Below, in pieces: positions 25,311 to 33,230 of a stretch of DNA of 64,000 nucleotides. The notes under the pieces were generated by a model. The model was given only the letters and a program-made list of their open reading frames with translations, ran no database searches and was not told the origin of the DNA. Source of the stretch: Planctomycetia bacterium (GTDB lineage Bacteria; Planctomycetota; Phycisphaerae; Phycisphaerales; SM1A02). How positions within the stretch are numbered: the stretch's first letter is position 1; every line of letters begins with the position of its first letter. The stretch covers positions 62,001-126,000 of the forward strand of contig SXUI01000051.1 of NCBI GenBank assembly GCA_005790605.1. Reading direction: 5' to 3'. The position numbers were made by a program, and so were the translations under genes.

Positions 25311-26389
25311 CGCGTCGTGTCGACAAACTTCACCTTGCCCCAATACTTCGGGTCGTGCATGTCAATCTGCCATTGCGGACTCCACACCCAGTTGTCCTCT
25401 GGTTTTCCAGGGACTTTCTGATACGGGAATGCGGGTGTTCCTGGCGCAGATTCAATCGGAGGCGCAGGCTGCGTGTAGCTATCGTTGATGGGTAATGCGG
25501 GAGCTTCTTGAGAAGCAGTCTTTCCTTCGAGCGTTGTCGTCCACTGTACGCGAGAGAAATTGACCCGCCACACCTCCCCAGCTTTCGGCGCCGCGGCGGC
25601 GCGGGTTTTCTCACTGAAACTTGGGAGCGGTAGTTCGGGCGGTTTGAAGGCGCTCCACGGAATCGCCCACTCGAGTGTCCATGCGCGATCGGTATCAGTT
25701 GGATCGTTGAGCGTGCCGTCGAGGTGAATCGCGGTACGAAGCCCTTCCGCGTTCCACGCGTGCTCCGCGGGCCCATCTTCTTTGTAGCGCTTGTGCAAGT
25801 AGAGGTCGAAAATCGTTCCGAGCGCGTTTACTTCGATCTCGTAGTACTCACGCGAGTCTCCATCGGGGTCAATGAACACTTCGAAGTCGTTGTCGTGGAA
25901 CACAATCTCGTCATGCGTCTTGAGCGTCGCCCAGAGGTGCGGCTCTCGCAGTTCTGCGGCGATGTAGAAGTGCGTGGTATCCCACAGCATTTTCGCGCGA
26001 GTTCGGAAGCGAGGAGCCGAAAGCGCCGGCCCTTGGATATCGAGAAAGTCCTCGGTCCACGGGGCAGCAATCCACCCCGCATCGTCGAGTTTTCCATCGA
26101 GCGTTGGTGCAATCTTCGTCCGAACGCACGCATATTCGCGCGGCGGCGCGGTGACTGCGACGGGACTCGTCGGCGGCGAAGCAGGAGTCGGCAGCAGCGT
26201 GGGAGTGGCAGGGTTCGGTGGAGCAATCTGCGCTGTGGCGAGTGAATCGCCGCCAGCGCTCGGCGGACTCAGTGCGTCGGAGAGCGCGAACCGAAGACCC
26301 CGTCCTTGCTCCGCATTCGCGCCGAACACACCGAAGGGGACGACCATCACGAGAAACAGGGGGAATGTATGGCGCTTCGCGATCGTCAT
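25307..26389 (-). CDS. Exported CBM9-like carbohydrate-binding protein
   Basis: From ATG 26389 (MTIAKRHTFPLFLVMVV) the protein is about 360 aa with a signal peptide. Residues 95-300 or so have the family 9 carbohydrate-binding-like fold: PTLDGKLDDAGW, DNDFEVFIDPDGD, YYEIEVNALGTIFD, WTLEWAIPW and WRVNFSRVQW. Residues 30-54 are encoded by a fragment of the dispersed repeat family, so the mature N-terminal linker is repeat-derived. The following linker is Pro/Ala/Thr-rich. The likely role is binding of extracellular polysaccharide at the cell surface. A start at 26443 is possible but would put 18 residues before the signal peptide. Confidence 0.85.
   Translation of the reverse strand: MTIAKRHTFPLFLVMVVPFGVFGANAEQGRGLRFALSDALSPPSAGGDSLATAQIAPPNPATPTLLPTPASPPTSPVAVTAPPREYACVRTKIAPTLDGKLDDAGWIAAPWTEDFLDIQGPALSAPRFRTRAKMLWDTTHFYIAAELREPHLWATLKTHDEIVFHDNDFEVFIDPDGDSREYYEIEVNALGTIFDLYLHKRYKEDGPAEHAWNAEGLRTAIHLDGTLNDPTDTDRAWTLEWAIPWSAFKPPELPLPSFSEKTRAAAAPKAGEVWRVNFSRVQWTTTLEGKTASQEAPALPINDSYTQPAPPIESAPGTPAFPYQKVPGKPEDNWVWSPQWQIDMHDPKYWGKVKFVDTTR
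26230..26301 (-). repeat. Dispersed-repeat fragment inside a coding sequence
   Basis: On the gene's sense strand this stretch reads GTCTTC-GTTCGCGCTCT, GACGCACTGAGTCCGCC and GCGATTCACTCGCC, in the same order and with the same spacing as the middle of copies A and B. It encodes FALSDALSPPSAGGDSLA of the CBM9-like protein without breaking the frame. Confidence 0.65.
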
Positions 26390-26395
26390 GATCAC

Positions 26396-26401
26396 AGCGT
26401 A
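26396..26401 (-). promoter_or_regulatory. -10 element of a likely leaderless promoter (CBM9-like gene)
   Basis: Minus-strand TACGCT ends 6 nt before the ATG at 26389. This supports that start codon over the upstream one, which lies outside the transcript this promoter would give. Confidence 0.5.
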
Positions 26402-26492
26402 CCTCAGAGATCGCCACGAATTGGGACATCGAATGGAACGCACTCCTGATCGTGGGCGCTATGCTCAACCCTGATCTCTAGAGAGGAAACCC

Positions 26493-27824
26493 TTGGAACG
26501 CTCCGCCTTAACCCCTGGTCACCGCAGCAGCGCCGCGCGAATCTTTGAAGAGATTGGTGTTGTGCCGAGGGAGGAGAATCTCTTTCACGAGGCGGCTGAG
26601 CGGTTACTTCGCGCGTCCGAAATGGTCGGTCTCAAGCACCATCAGCAGATCATTCTCGCGCAGCCCAAGAGTGAGGTGATGGTCCAGTTCCCGGTGCAGA
26701 TGGATGATGGAAGGCACCGCCTCTACAAGGGCTACCGCGTGCAACACAATGATGCGCTCGGCCCTTATCTCGGAGGCATGCGATTTCATCCTCGCCTCTC
26801 GCTCGACACCGTGAAGGGCCTCGCAGTGCTTTCGACGCTGCGTGCTTCACTTGTCCGAGTTCCGTTCGGGGGAGCGTTTGGCGGTGTACGTTGCGCGATG
26901 GGTGAGATTTCTGAGGATGAACGCAGGCGCGTTGTTCGGCGTTTCTGTAGCGCAGTTTCGCATCAGATTGGTCCAGCCCATGACATCGTTGCGCCAGAGT
27001 CCGGCGCGGATAGTCAGACGATGGCGTGGTTCATGGACACTCTCGCGCAGACGACGCCTGAGCCATCTCGGCAGGATCAATCGCGCGCGGTGGTGGGCAA
27101 GCCGGGAGAACTCGGTGGGCTGATGCCGCGAGGTCGCGCAGCCGCATTGAGCGCGGTCGCAACCCTCGACACGCTGCTGCCTGACATCGATGTGAACGCG
27201 GAGGGTGCGCGAGTCGCGATCATGGGATTCGGCGCGGTTGGAAGCGCGATCGCTCGCGCATTGTCGGCGCGCGGCATGCCGGTGGTCGCAATTCTCACCC
27301 AGTCGTCCGCCGTTGCGAATGCGCATGGGATCGACGCGGTTGCGCTGCAGGCTCATCATGCTCGCACGGGTGGAGTCGAGAACTTCGATGGCGCGGATTC
27401 GCTGACAGAGGATGAGTTCTGGCAGATTCCCACCGAAGTGCTCGTCGTTGCGAGTCCCGAGCGATCGATGGATGCGCTCCGCGCTGCGAAAGTTCGCGCG
27501 CGCGTCGTCGTTGAAGCAGGGCTCGCGTGTACGACGCCCGCTGCGGAGGATGTGCTGTTGCAGCGATGCATTGACTTGTTCCCCGACATTCTTTGTTCGG
27601 CGGGTAGTGATGTCGCTCACTTCTTAGAGTGGAACGGTCTTCGCTCGCAACCCGGCGTTCGTCGCGAGGACGTGGAGGAGCATGTGCTGCGCCATGCACT
27701 CATGGCCGCGCGTCGAGTGCGAGTTGCGCGGATGAAGTACGAGTGCGATTGGCGTGTCGCCGCGCAATGCGCCGCGCTCGAGCGGATTGCGCGCGTGTAT
27801 GAGTTGCGCGGTGTTTTTCCGTGA
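26493..27824 (+). CDS. Glutamate-dehydrogenase-like protein with replaced catalytic residues
   Basis: A 443-aa member of the Glu/Leu/Phe/Val dehydrogenase superfamily, with the full two-domain layout and a Rossmann motif GFGAVG at about 246-251. In active enzymes (Clostridium symbiosum numbering, from memory) Lys89, Lys113, Lys125 and Asp165 bind substrate and catalyse. The equivalent positions here, at identical spacing, are Leu93 (GPYLGG for GPYKGG), Arg117, Phe129 (GGAFGG for GGAKGG) and Glu169 (APESGAD for APDVGTN). Dehydrogenation of glutamate is therefore unlikely. A regulatory, NAD(P)-sensing or otherwise repurposed role is possible. The TTG start has GAGAGG 6 nt upstream. The gene is intact, followed after 19 bp by the HIT gene. 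Confidence 0.88.
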   Translation: MERSALTPGHRSSAARIFEEIGVVPREENLFHEAAERLLRASEMVGLKHHQQIILAQPKSEVMVQFPVQMDDGRHRLYKGYRVQHNDALGPYLGGMRFHPRLSLDTVKGLAVLSTLRASLVRVPFGGAFGGVRCAMGEISEDERRRVVRRFCSAVSHQIGPAHDIVAPESGADSQTMAWFMDTLAQTTPEPSRQDQSRAVVGKPGELGGLMPRGRAAALSAVATLDTLLPDIDVNAEGARVAIMGFGAVGSAIARALSARGMPVVAILTQSSAVANAHGIDAVALQAHHARTGGVENFDGADSLTEDEFWQIPTEVLVVASPERSMDALRAAKVRARVVVEAGLACTTPAAEDVLLQRCIDLFPDILCSAGSDVAHFLEWNGLRSQPGVRREDVEEHVLRHALMAARRVRVARMKYECDWRVAAQCAALERIARVYELRGVFP

Positions 27825-27843
27825 GATTGAGGCGTGGCACAAC

Positions 27844-28251
27844 ATGACGATTTTCGCAAAGATCCTTGCCGGCGAGATTCCATGTCATCGTGTGTACGAG
27901 GATGAGCATGTGCTGGCGTTCTTGGATGTCGCGCCTCTCTCTCGAGGGCATGTCCTCGTCATCCCGAAGGAGGCGCGAGCGCTCATCCACGAACTCTCCG
28001 ATGAGAGCGCGGCGGCAATCGGACGGGTCCTCCCTCGGCTTTGTCGAGCAGTCATGCAAGCAACCGGCGCGACTGCGTACAACCTCCTTCAAAACAACGG
28101 CAGCGCTGCGCATCAGGCAGTCATGCATGTGCATTTTCACATCATCCCGATGTCGAACGCTGGCGGATTGGGTGTGGTGTGGAAGCCGCAGCCCATGCGC
28201 GCTGAGGATGGCGCCGCGCTCGCCGAATCGCTGCGTGAGGCATTGAGGTGA
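27844..28251 (+). CDS. HIT-family (HINT-like) nucleotide hydrolase
   Basis: A 135-aa protein with the histidine triad HVHFHIIP (His95, His97, His99) and the N-terminal IFAKILAGEIPCHRVYED typical of HINT purine-nucleoside phosphoramidases. It probably hydrolyses nucleoside phosphoramidates or adenylates in the cytoplasm. The ATG at 27844 matches the family start; the open frame extends 30 residues upstream without homology. Its TGA overlaps the GTG start of birA, so the two are translationally coupled. Confidence 0.93.
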   Translation: MTIFAKILAGEIPCHRVYEDEHVLAFLDVAPLSRGHVLVIPKEARALIHELSDESAAAIGRVLPRLCRAVMQATGATAYNLLQNNGSAAHQAVMHVHFHIIPMSNAGGLGVVWKPQPMRAEDGAALAESLREALR

Positions 28252-29093
28252 GCGGCGAATCCGCCAGTCGCGCATCCGAACGCGCGCATTGGGAGCAGTC
28301 TTTGCAATCGCAGGTTGGCGCGCAGTTGGAACTCGCGGGCTCCGGCGATGGATCGGCGCCACGCATTCGCCGCGTGATCGTGCTTGACGAAACCGCGTCG
28401 ACGCAGGATGCAGAGGAAACACGAAGCGCGGAGTCGGGAACCGTCATCACGGCATTACGGCAGTCGAGTGGACGCGGTCGACTCGGTCGCTCGTGGAGTG
28501 ATCCTCATGGCGAGGGAGTCGCGATGACTGCGGTGCTTCCGTCGCGTCCATTCGCAGCGCCAGAGCAGAGTGTCGAACTGCTCGCCCTTGCGAGTGCCGT
28601 TGCTGCCTCGCGCGCAGTCGAGAGCATGCTGCGTGAACCCGTCGGGATAAAATGGCCCAACGATCTCATCGTGCGCGGGAGAAAGCTCGGCGGCATTCTG
28701 ATCGAGAAGAGCAGAGATCGCATTCTGCTCGGCATCGGAGTGAATGTGCTGCAGCGCAGTTTCCCGCCAGAACTCGAGTCGATTGCGACGAGTATGTTCC
28801 TCGTTGCGAATACTCAATCCACAGTGACGAGGCTCGATGTCGTGCGATCAGTTCTTGCGGAACTCGAGCGAGTGCTTGTCCTCAGCGCGGATGCGATCTT
28901 GTATGAGTACGCGACTCGTGATGTCTTGAGCGGCTCAGTCGCCGCATTCGCAACATCCATGGGAACCATCGAGGGCGAGGTGTGTTCTGTCGATCCGCTG
29001 CGCGGGCTCACCGTGCGAAATGGATCCGGAGCGCACTTTCTTCCTGCCGCGACCACGACGGTTTGCAGCTGGAAGTCTAGATCCTCGATGTAG
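28248..29093 (+). CDS. birA: Biotin--[acetyl-CoA-carboxylase] ligase
   Basis: Activates biotin to biotinyl-AMP and attaches it to the carboxyl carrier protein. The ligase motifs SSGRGRLGRSW (74-84) and KWPNDL (135-140) are present, with GGILIE and LGIGVNV following and a short SH3-like C-terminal domain. The 281-aa protein lacks the N-terminal winged helix of E. coli BirA, so it is a group I enzyme without repressor function. The GTG start sits in the HIT stop codon. The first 40 residues are less conserved. Confidence 0.93.
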   Translation: MSGESASRASERAHWEQSLQSQVGAQLELAGSGDGSAPRIRRVIVLDETASTQDAEETRSAESGTVITALRQSSGRGRLGRSWSDPHGEGVAMTAVLPSRPFAAPEQSVELLALASAVAASRAVESMLREPVGIKWPNDLIVRGRKLGGILIEKSRDRILLGIGVNVLQRSFPPELESIATSMFLVANTQSTVTRLDVVRSVLAELERVLVLSADAILYEYATRDVLSGSVAAFATSMGTIEGEVCSVDPLRGLTVRNGSGAHFLPAATTTVCSWKSRSSM

Positions 29094-29113
29094 AGCCATA
29101 CCATGGTGTGCCG

Positions 29114-29860
29114 ATGAAATTGCTTGTGCCGACCCCGCTTCTCGCAATGCTCGCCGCAGCCGCCTCGCTGACTTTCGCGAAGGCCGATCCTCCGATCGTC
29201 CGAGCAGCGGAGGAGACTTCGCCCATTCGATTGGCACCCATGCCCAATGCGGTCTCGGCTGCGCAGCGTGATTCAGTATCTGCAGGGTTCCACGCGCGGT
29301 CCGCGGCAGTGCGAGGTGGCGACGCGCAACTCGATGCGATGCTTCGTCGCGCTCCTGGTCTCATTCCGCTTGAAGCTGGCTTTGAGGATCGCGATGGGAT
29401 GCAGGTTTCGACGCGAGTTGTTGCACCCGACCTTCGCTTGCCCATCGGGTTTCAGCGCGTGTACGCGATTCCCGGTGACGACGAACACTTCGTTCGAGGC
29501 GACGGCGCGATCTTCGCGGTCTTCCCGAAGGGCACCTATCGAGGCACTGCGAGTGGAGGTGCGCCAACACTGCCGCCTTCCACGGTGTTCCGCTTTGGAA
29601 ATCCGACGCGAGATCGCTGGTACGGCGTGACCGGCGCGCATCAGCCCGATGGCATGAGAGTCGTTCGACCTGAAGTCGCACCCATTGGTGCGGATGGCGA
29701 AGCGGTCGGCATGCGATCGAAGCCGGAGGGAAGTCCCTCAGGCGCGACGACCGCTGCGCAGCGCGCGGCTGAGTTCGCTGCGCCACGCACAGAAGAGTGC
29801 TCAGTCGACCGCAGCGTTCCATTCGCCAAGCTTCGGTTCGGCGTTGCGAGCCGCGTGTAA
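29114..29860 (+). CDS. Exported protein of unknown function
   Basis: About 248 aa from ATG 29114 (MKLLVPTPLLAMLAAAASL), with a clear signal peptide cleaved near AKA. The mature part has a beta-rich core at about 85-185 (LPIGFQRVYAIPGDDEHFVR, AIFAVFPKGTY, STVFRFG, WYGVTG) and an Ala/Pro/Arg-rich C-terminus. It has no catalytic motif that I recognise. It begins 20 bp after birA on the same strand and ends 8 bp from a convergent exported-protein gene. Confidence 0.75.
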   Translation: MKLLVPTPLLAMLAAAASLTFAKADPPIVRAAEETSPIRLAPMPNAVSAAQRDSVSAGFHARSAAVRGGDAQLDAMLRRAPGLIPLEAGFEDRDGMQVSTRVVAPDLRLPIGFQRVYAIPGDDEHFVRGDGAIFAVFPKGTYRGTASGGAPTLPPSTVFRFGNPTRDRWYGVTGAHQPDGMRVVRPEVAPIGADGEAVGMRSKPEGSPSGATTAAQRAAEFAAPRTEECSVDRSVPFAKLRFGVASRV

Positions 29861-29868
29861 GACTTCGC

Positions 29869-31530
29869 TCACGACGCTTTGAGTTGCATCGAGACTGTGA
29901 TCGGGAGAGGGTTCCACGGCGCACACGCAGTTGGAGCGTCGGCAGATTGCTCATCCACGACGCGCCGAAATCCGATGCGCAACAATCGCTCTACACCGGT
30001 GTCGGCGATCCACTCCGCAGGAACCTGAAGCGAAGCGCGCCATTCGCCCTGAAACTGGCGAACTTCGACCCTGCTCGAGACAGCGCTCGTGGTTGCGCCA
30101 GTGCACTCCACAAGCCCACTCGCAAACACCGTCACAGTTCCACTCTCGCCCGCGTGGATCACAACTCGATCGCGCATGGGGTCGCAGCCAATCTCGTTAC
30201 GACAAATCAGCAGCAGCTCCCATCCTGTATTGCGCTCTCGGAGATGCGCTTCAGACTGCAGGGCACTCGGGGCTGCAGTTCGCGTCCCAGTCGCGACACT
30301 CTTCAGATCAAGTGGTGCGAGAAATGGGCGCAGCGCAATGCCTGGCACATTTGCGCTCGTAGCGCGTATTCGAAATGGCAATCGCTTCTCTTCGCCTTGA
30401 CACTGAATCGACAGGATCGCCGAGCCAAGTTCCGTTCCGGGAACGAGTCCCGAGATTGAAGATCCGTCCTTCGTTGGCAGAGCAACGCGAAGTCTCTCCA
30501 GCGTGCCAGGTTGAAGCAGCGCCGCAACACTCGGCTCGAGTGCTCCAAGCCACTGCATCGGGAGAAGCAGTTCCGCCGCGGTCGGGTTTGCGAAGGCGAG
30601 CGTGATGGCATGGTCATCTTCACGCTCGGTCCAAATGAAGACCGGCGCGCGCACTCGATTCCAGGTGAGGACCGACTCAACTGCTTCTGCATCGGATTTA
30701 CTCGTGTCGAGCATCATCGCAATGAGCGCATTGAGTTCATCAGGGTCAGAGATCCACGCCGCCACTTGATGGTTGCGCTCAAGGTCGACGACAGTCGCGA
30801 CGAGTTGCTCAGCTATCTCGCAGGCGGTGCCGGGGCTGACTCGATCGATTCTCGCGAGCGCAGCCAACCAGATGGATTCAGACTGCAGCGCGGCGAGTTG
30901 CGCGACGCCTTCAAGCGGGGGCGGTTCCTCCCAGCCTCGCAACGCGACGCCAAGTCTCCAACGGAATCGCTCGAACGGCGCGCGTGGATCAGGTCTTGCC
31001 TCACTCGCGACGACTGCGCCGCCGATACCGAGTTTCGACATTCGCTCGCGAATGCGCGGAAGGAGCGTGTCGTCATGCGGCGCAAACCAACCTGCGTCCA
31101 CTGGCCGCCCATCGAGTTCGATGATGCTCCCCTTGGCTATGTCGAGAGGAATGGTGATGAACGCGCATGCTGCGGCGCCGGAGTTCGGGTCGGCGGGTCG
31201 CTCTGCACTCACGCCAAATGGATAGGACGCGACTGCCCAACGGGTCCCGCTCGCGTGGGCGCAGTTCGCGAGCCCGTTGCCGACCCACGCTCGCGTCGCC
31301 TCTAGAACACGCCGCGTACCTGTTCCCGTCGGGCTGTTCACATCGACGATTGTGGCCGTCGCAGTGGGTTGATTCGCATCATGCGCGAGAGGCACAAGCA
31401 TGACGCCGCCGGGGATCGCGATCGGTCGTGCTCCCTCTCGCGCAACGGGTGCGGCCATCGTTGATGCCGCGTGGCCCAGGACGACGCACAGAAACGCCCG
31501 GAGACATCCAATGTTTTTGCGCAGAAACAT
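29869..31530 (-). CDS. Exported protein of unknown function
   Basis: About 553 aa from ATG 31530 (MFLRKNIGCLRAFLCVVLGH), with a signal peptide ending near MAAP. The mature protein looks globular, with alternating strands and helices and scattered cysteines. One segment (VFIWTEREDDHAITLAFANP) resembles a beta-sandwich edge, and the C-terminal 250 residues are beta-rich. I recognise no family. ATG 31548 (MRFHSSMF) is an alternative start, with TACGAT 10 nt upstream. The divergent lipoprotein gene starts 61 bp away. Confidence 0.75.
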   Translation of the reverse strand: MFLRKNIGCLRAFLCVVLGHAASTMAAPVAREGARPIAIPGGVMLVPLAHDANQPTATATIVDVNSPTGTGTRRVLEATRAWVGNGLANCAHASGTRWAVASYPFGVSAERPADPNSGAAACAFITIPLDIAKGSIIELDGRPVDAGWFAPHDDTLLPRIRERMSKLGIGGAVVASEARPDPRAPFERFRWRLGVALRGWEEPPPLEGVAQLAALQSESIWLAALARIDRVSPGTACEIAEQLVATVVDLERNHQVAAWISDPDELNALIAMMLDTSKSDAEAVESVLTWNRVRAPVFIWTEREDDHAITLAFANPTAAELLLPMQWLGALEPSVAALLQPGTLERLRVALPTKDGSSISGLVPGTELGSAILSIQCQGEEKRLPFRIRATSANVPGIALRPFLAPLDLKSVATGTRTAAPSALQSEAHLRERNTGWELLLICRNEIGCDPMRDRVVIHAGESGTVTVFASGLVECTGATTSAVSSRVEVRQFQGEWRASLQVPAEWIADTGVERLLRIGFRRVVDEQSADAPTACAPWNPLPITVSMQLKAS

Positions 31531-31578
31531 GGAGGAGTGGAAACGCATTGCGAAGGCAATCGTATTCCATGTGCCGAT

Positions 31579-31584
31579 TATGCT
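31579..31584 (+). promoter_or_regulatory. -10 element of a likely leaderless promoter (lipoprotein gene)
   Basis: TATGCT lies 7 nt before the ATG at 31592, and no ribosome-binding site intervenes. It helps choose this ATG over upstream in-frame starts at 31400 and later. Confidence 0.45.
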
Positions 31585-31591
31585 GTGCACA

Positions 31592-31999
31592 ATGCTCCGA
31601 CTTGCAATTGCCCTCCCTCTAGCCACGCTCGCGACACTCTTGACGGCGTGCGGCGGCCCAACGACTCCAGTCGCGCCTCCAAATCAAACGACGCCGCAGG
31701 CCGCAACTTCTCCAACCGAACCAGTCGCGGTCGCGCCGGCAGTGCCGACGGAGGAAGTCAAACTGATGAAAGAGTTTTGGGACACTGGGAAGTTGAAGTA
31801 CTGGAACGAAATGCGGAAGGACTCCGCGGGGAAATGGCAGAAAACAGGGCTCGGACGGGCCTACTACAGCGACGGCATTCTCGAACGCGAGGGGATGTAC
31901 AAGGACGGGACGCGTGTTGGCATCTGGAAGTACTACGACGACGCAGGCAACCTCGCCCGAACCGAGGATCGCGGCGAGGGGAAACCTGGCGGCGCGTAG
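31592..31999 (+). CDS. Small lipoprotein with MORN/YwqK-like repeats
   Basis: A 135-aa protein. The signal peptide carries a lipobox LLTAC (Cys at about 19), followed by a Pro/Thr/Ala linker. The C-terminal half has the MORN-like pattern of YwqK-type proteins: GKLKYWNEMRKD, GRAYYSDGILEREGMYKDGT, GIWKYYDDAGNLART. MORN-type repeats are usually structural or protein-binding. It is probably membrane-anchored and periplasmic. It stands alone between a divergent exported-protein gene and parA. Confidence 0.8.
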   Translation: MLRLAIALPLATLATLLTACGGPTTPVAPPNQTTPQAATSPTEPVAVAPAVPTEEVKLMKEFWDTGKLKYWNEMRKDSAGKWQKTGLGRAYYSDGILEREGMYKDGTRVGIWKYYDDAGNLARTEDRGEGKPGGA

Positions 32000-32060
32000 A
32001 AGTCTGCGTTCTGCCGAGAGGGAAGTTTGAACCTAGGAAGATGAGCGCGCGAGTCGAGGG

Positions 32061-32066
32061 TAGACT
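32061..32066 (+). promoter_or_regulatory. -10 element of a likely leaderless promoter (parA)
   Basis: TAGACT lies 6 nt before the parA ATG at 32073, identical in sequence and spacing to the site at 9297. Confidence 0.5.
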
Positions 32067-32072
32067 CATTGC

Positions 32073-33206
32073 ATGTCGAGAGTGCCACCGCGAGTTTCCG
32101 CGTTCATCAACCAGAAGGGGGGCGTTGGAAAGACAACCTCGACTGTCAATATCGGTGCCGCGATTGCATCGCTTGGACGCAAGGTGCTCCTCATCGATCT
32201 CGATCCGCAGTCGCACCTCTCGCTTCATCTTGGAGTGGACGGCGCGAGCATTGGGCAGACGATTTACGACCTCATGCTCGATCCTGAGGCGCGCACAGAA
32301 GACTGCATCGTCAAGGTGCGACCGAATCTCGACATTCTTCCCTCGACGGTGGACCTTGCTGCGGCGGAGATGGAGCTCGCGAGTTCGGCGGACCGCAACA
32401 ACATTCTGAAGCGACGATTTGCGGAAGTAAGTGACCGTTATGAGTTTGTGTTGCTCGACTGTCCGCCAAGTTTGGGACTTCTCACGCTGAATGGACTTTG
32501 CCTTGCGGGCGAGGTCATCGTCCCGATGCAGGCGCACTTTCTCGCGATGCAAGGCTTGTCGAAGTTGCTCGAGACAGTCAAGCTTGTCGCGCAAGGCCTG
32601 AACCCTTCGCTCAAAGTCGGCGGTGTGATCTTGTGCATGCACGAGACGCAATCCACGCACAGCAAGGAAGTCGTCGCTGAGCTCGATCAGTTCTTCGAGG
32701 ACTCTGCGGGAAGCGGATTGCCTTGGGAGCAGGCGAAAGTGTTCCGTCCCGCGATACGTCGAAACATCAAGCTTGCTGAGGCACCGAGTTTCGGTCAAAC
32801 GATTTTTGATTATGCCGAGTGGTGCCCAGGCGCGATTGACTATCGCACGCTCGCGGAGCGATTCGTGCGCGACTGGGATCGCGCGCATGGCATGGACTCC
32901 GGAGCCGCGCGCGCAGCGGAAGTCGCGGCGTCGACTGCAACGAGCGCTTCGGTGAACGAACGCGCGACCGAAGAGATTCCAGTGGCTGCTCCCGCGAATG
33001 CACTCGCTTCACAAGCGGTGACTGAACAGAAGCCAGTCGCCGTGCGCGCGTCAAAGTCGGTACGGGGCTCGAAGAGCGCGCCCGAACCGAAAGTAGTTCC
33101 AGAGCCGAGTCCGTTGATCCCCATTGAGTCGCCGCGAAACGCTCCACAGGAACTCTCTTCCGCGACACTGTCCGTCGAACCGAAGCGCGTTCGCCGAGGC
33201 GCGTGA
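32073..33206 (+). CDS. ParA-family ATPase
   Basis: A 377-aa protein. The deviant Walker A KGGVGKTT (15-22), DLDPQSHLS, DCPPSLGLLTLN (Walker B) and RPAIRRNIKLAEAPSFGQTI are all ParA/Soj signatures. It is a chromosome- or cargo-segregating ATPase. The last 90 residues or so form an Ala/Val/Ser/Pro/Glu-rich low-complexity tail absent from ordinary ParA. No parB, parS-like cluster or gidA/gidB neighbour is present, so it may be an orphan ParA positioning something other than the chromosome, or a copy displaced from the origin locus. Confidence 0.88.
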   Translation: MSRVPPRVSAFINQKGGVGKTTSTVNIGAAIASLGRKVLLIDLDPQSHLSLHLGVDGASIGQTIYDLMLDPEARTEDCIVKVRPNLDILPSTVDLAAAEMELASSADRNNILKRRFAEVSDRYEFVLLDCPPSLGLLTLNGLCLAGEVIVPMQAHFLAMQGLSKLLETVKLVAQGLNPSLKVGGVILCMHETQSTHSKEVVAELDQFFEDSAGSGLPWEQAKVFRPAIRRNIKLAEAPSFGQTIFDYAEWCPGAIDYRTLAERFVRDWDRAHGMDSGAARAAEVAASTATSASVNERATEEIPVAAPANALASQAVTEQKPVAVRASKSVRGSKSAPEPKVVPEPSPLIPIESPRNAPQELSSATLSVEPKRVRRGA

Positions 33207-33230
33207 GAAGGAAGACGCTTCTTTCGCATC

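Noticed and set aside
26760-27000. Possible sequencing error or frameshift explaining the altered GDH active site
   Set aside because: The frame is intact on both sides, each substitution is a clean codon at the conserved spacing, and flanking residues (GPY.GGMRFHP, VPFGGA.GG) match the family.
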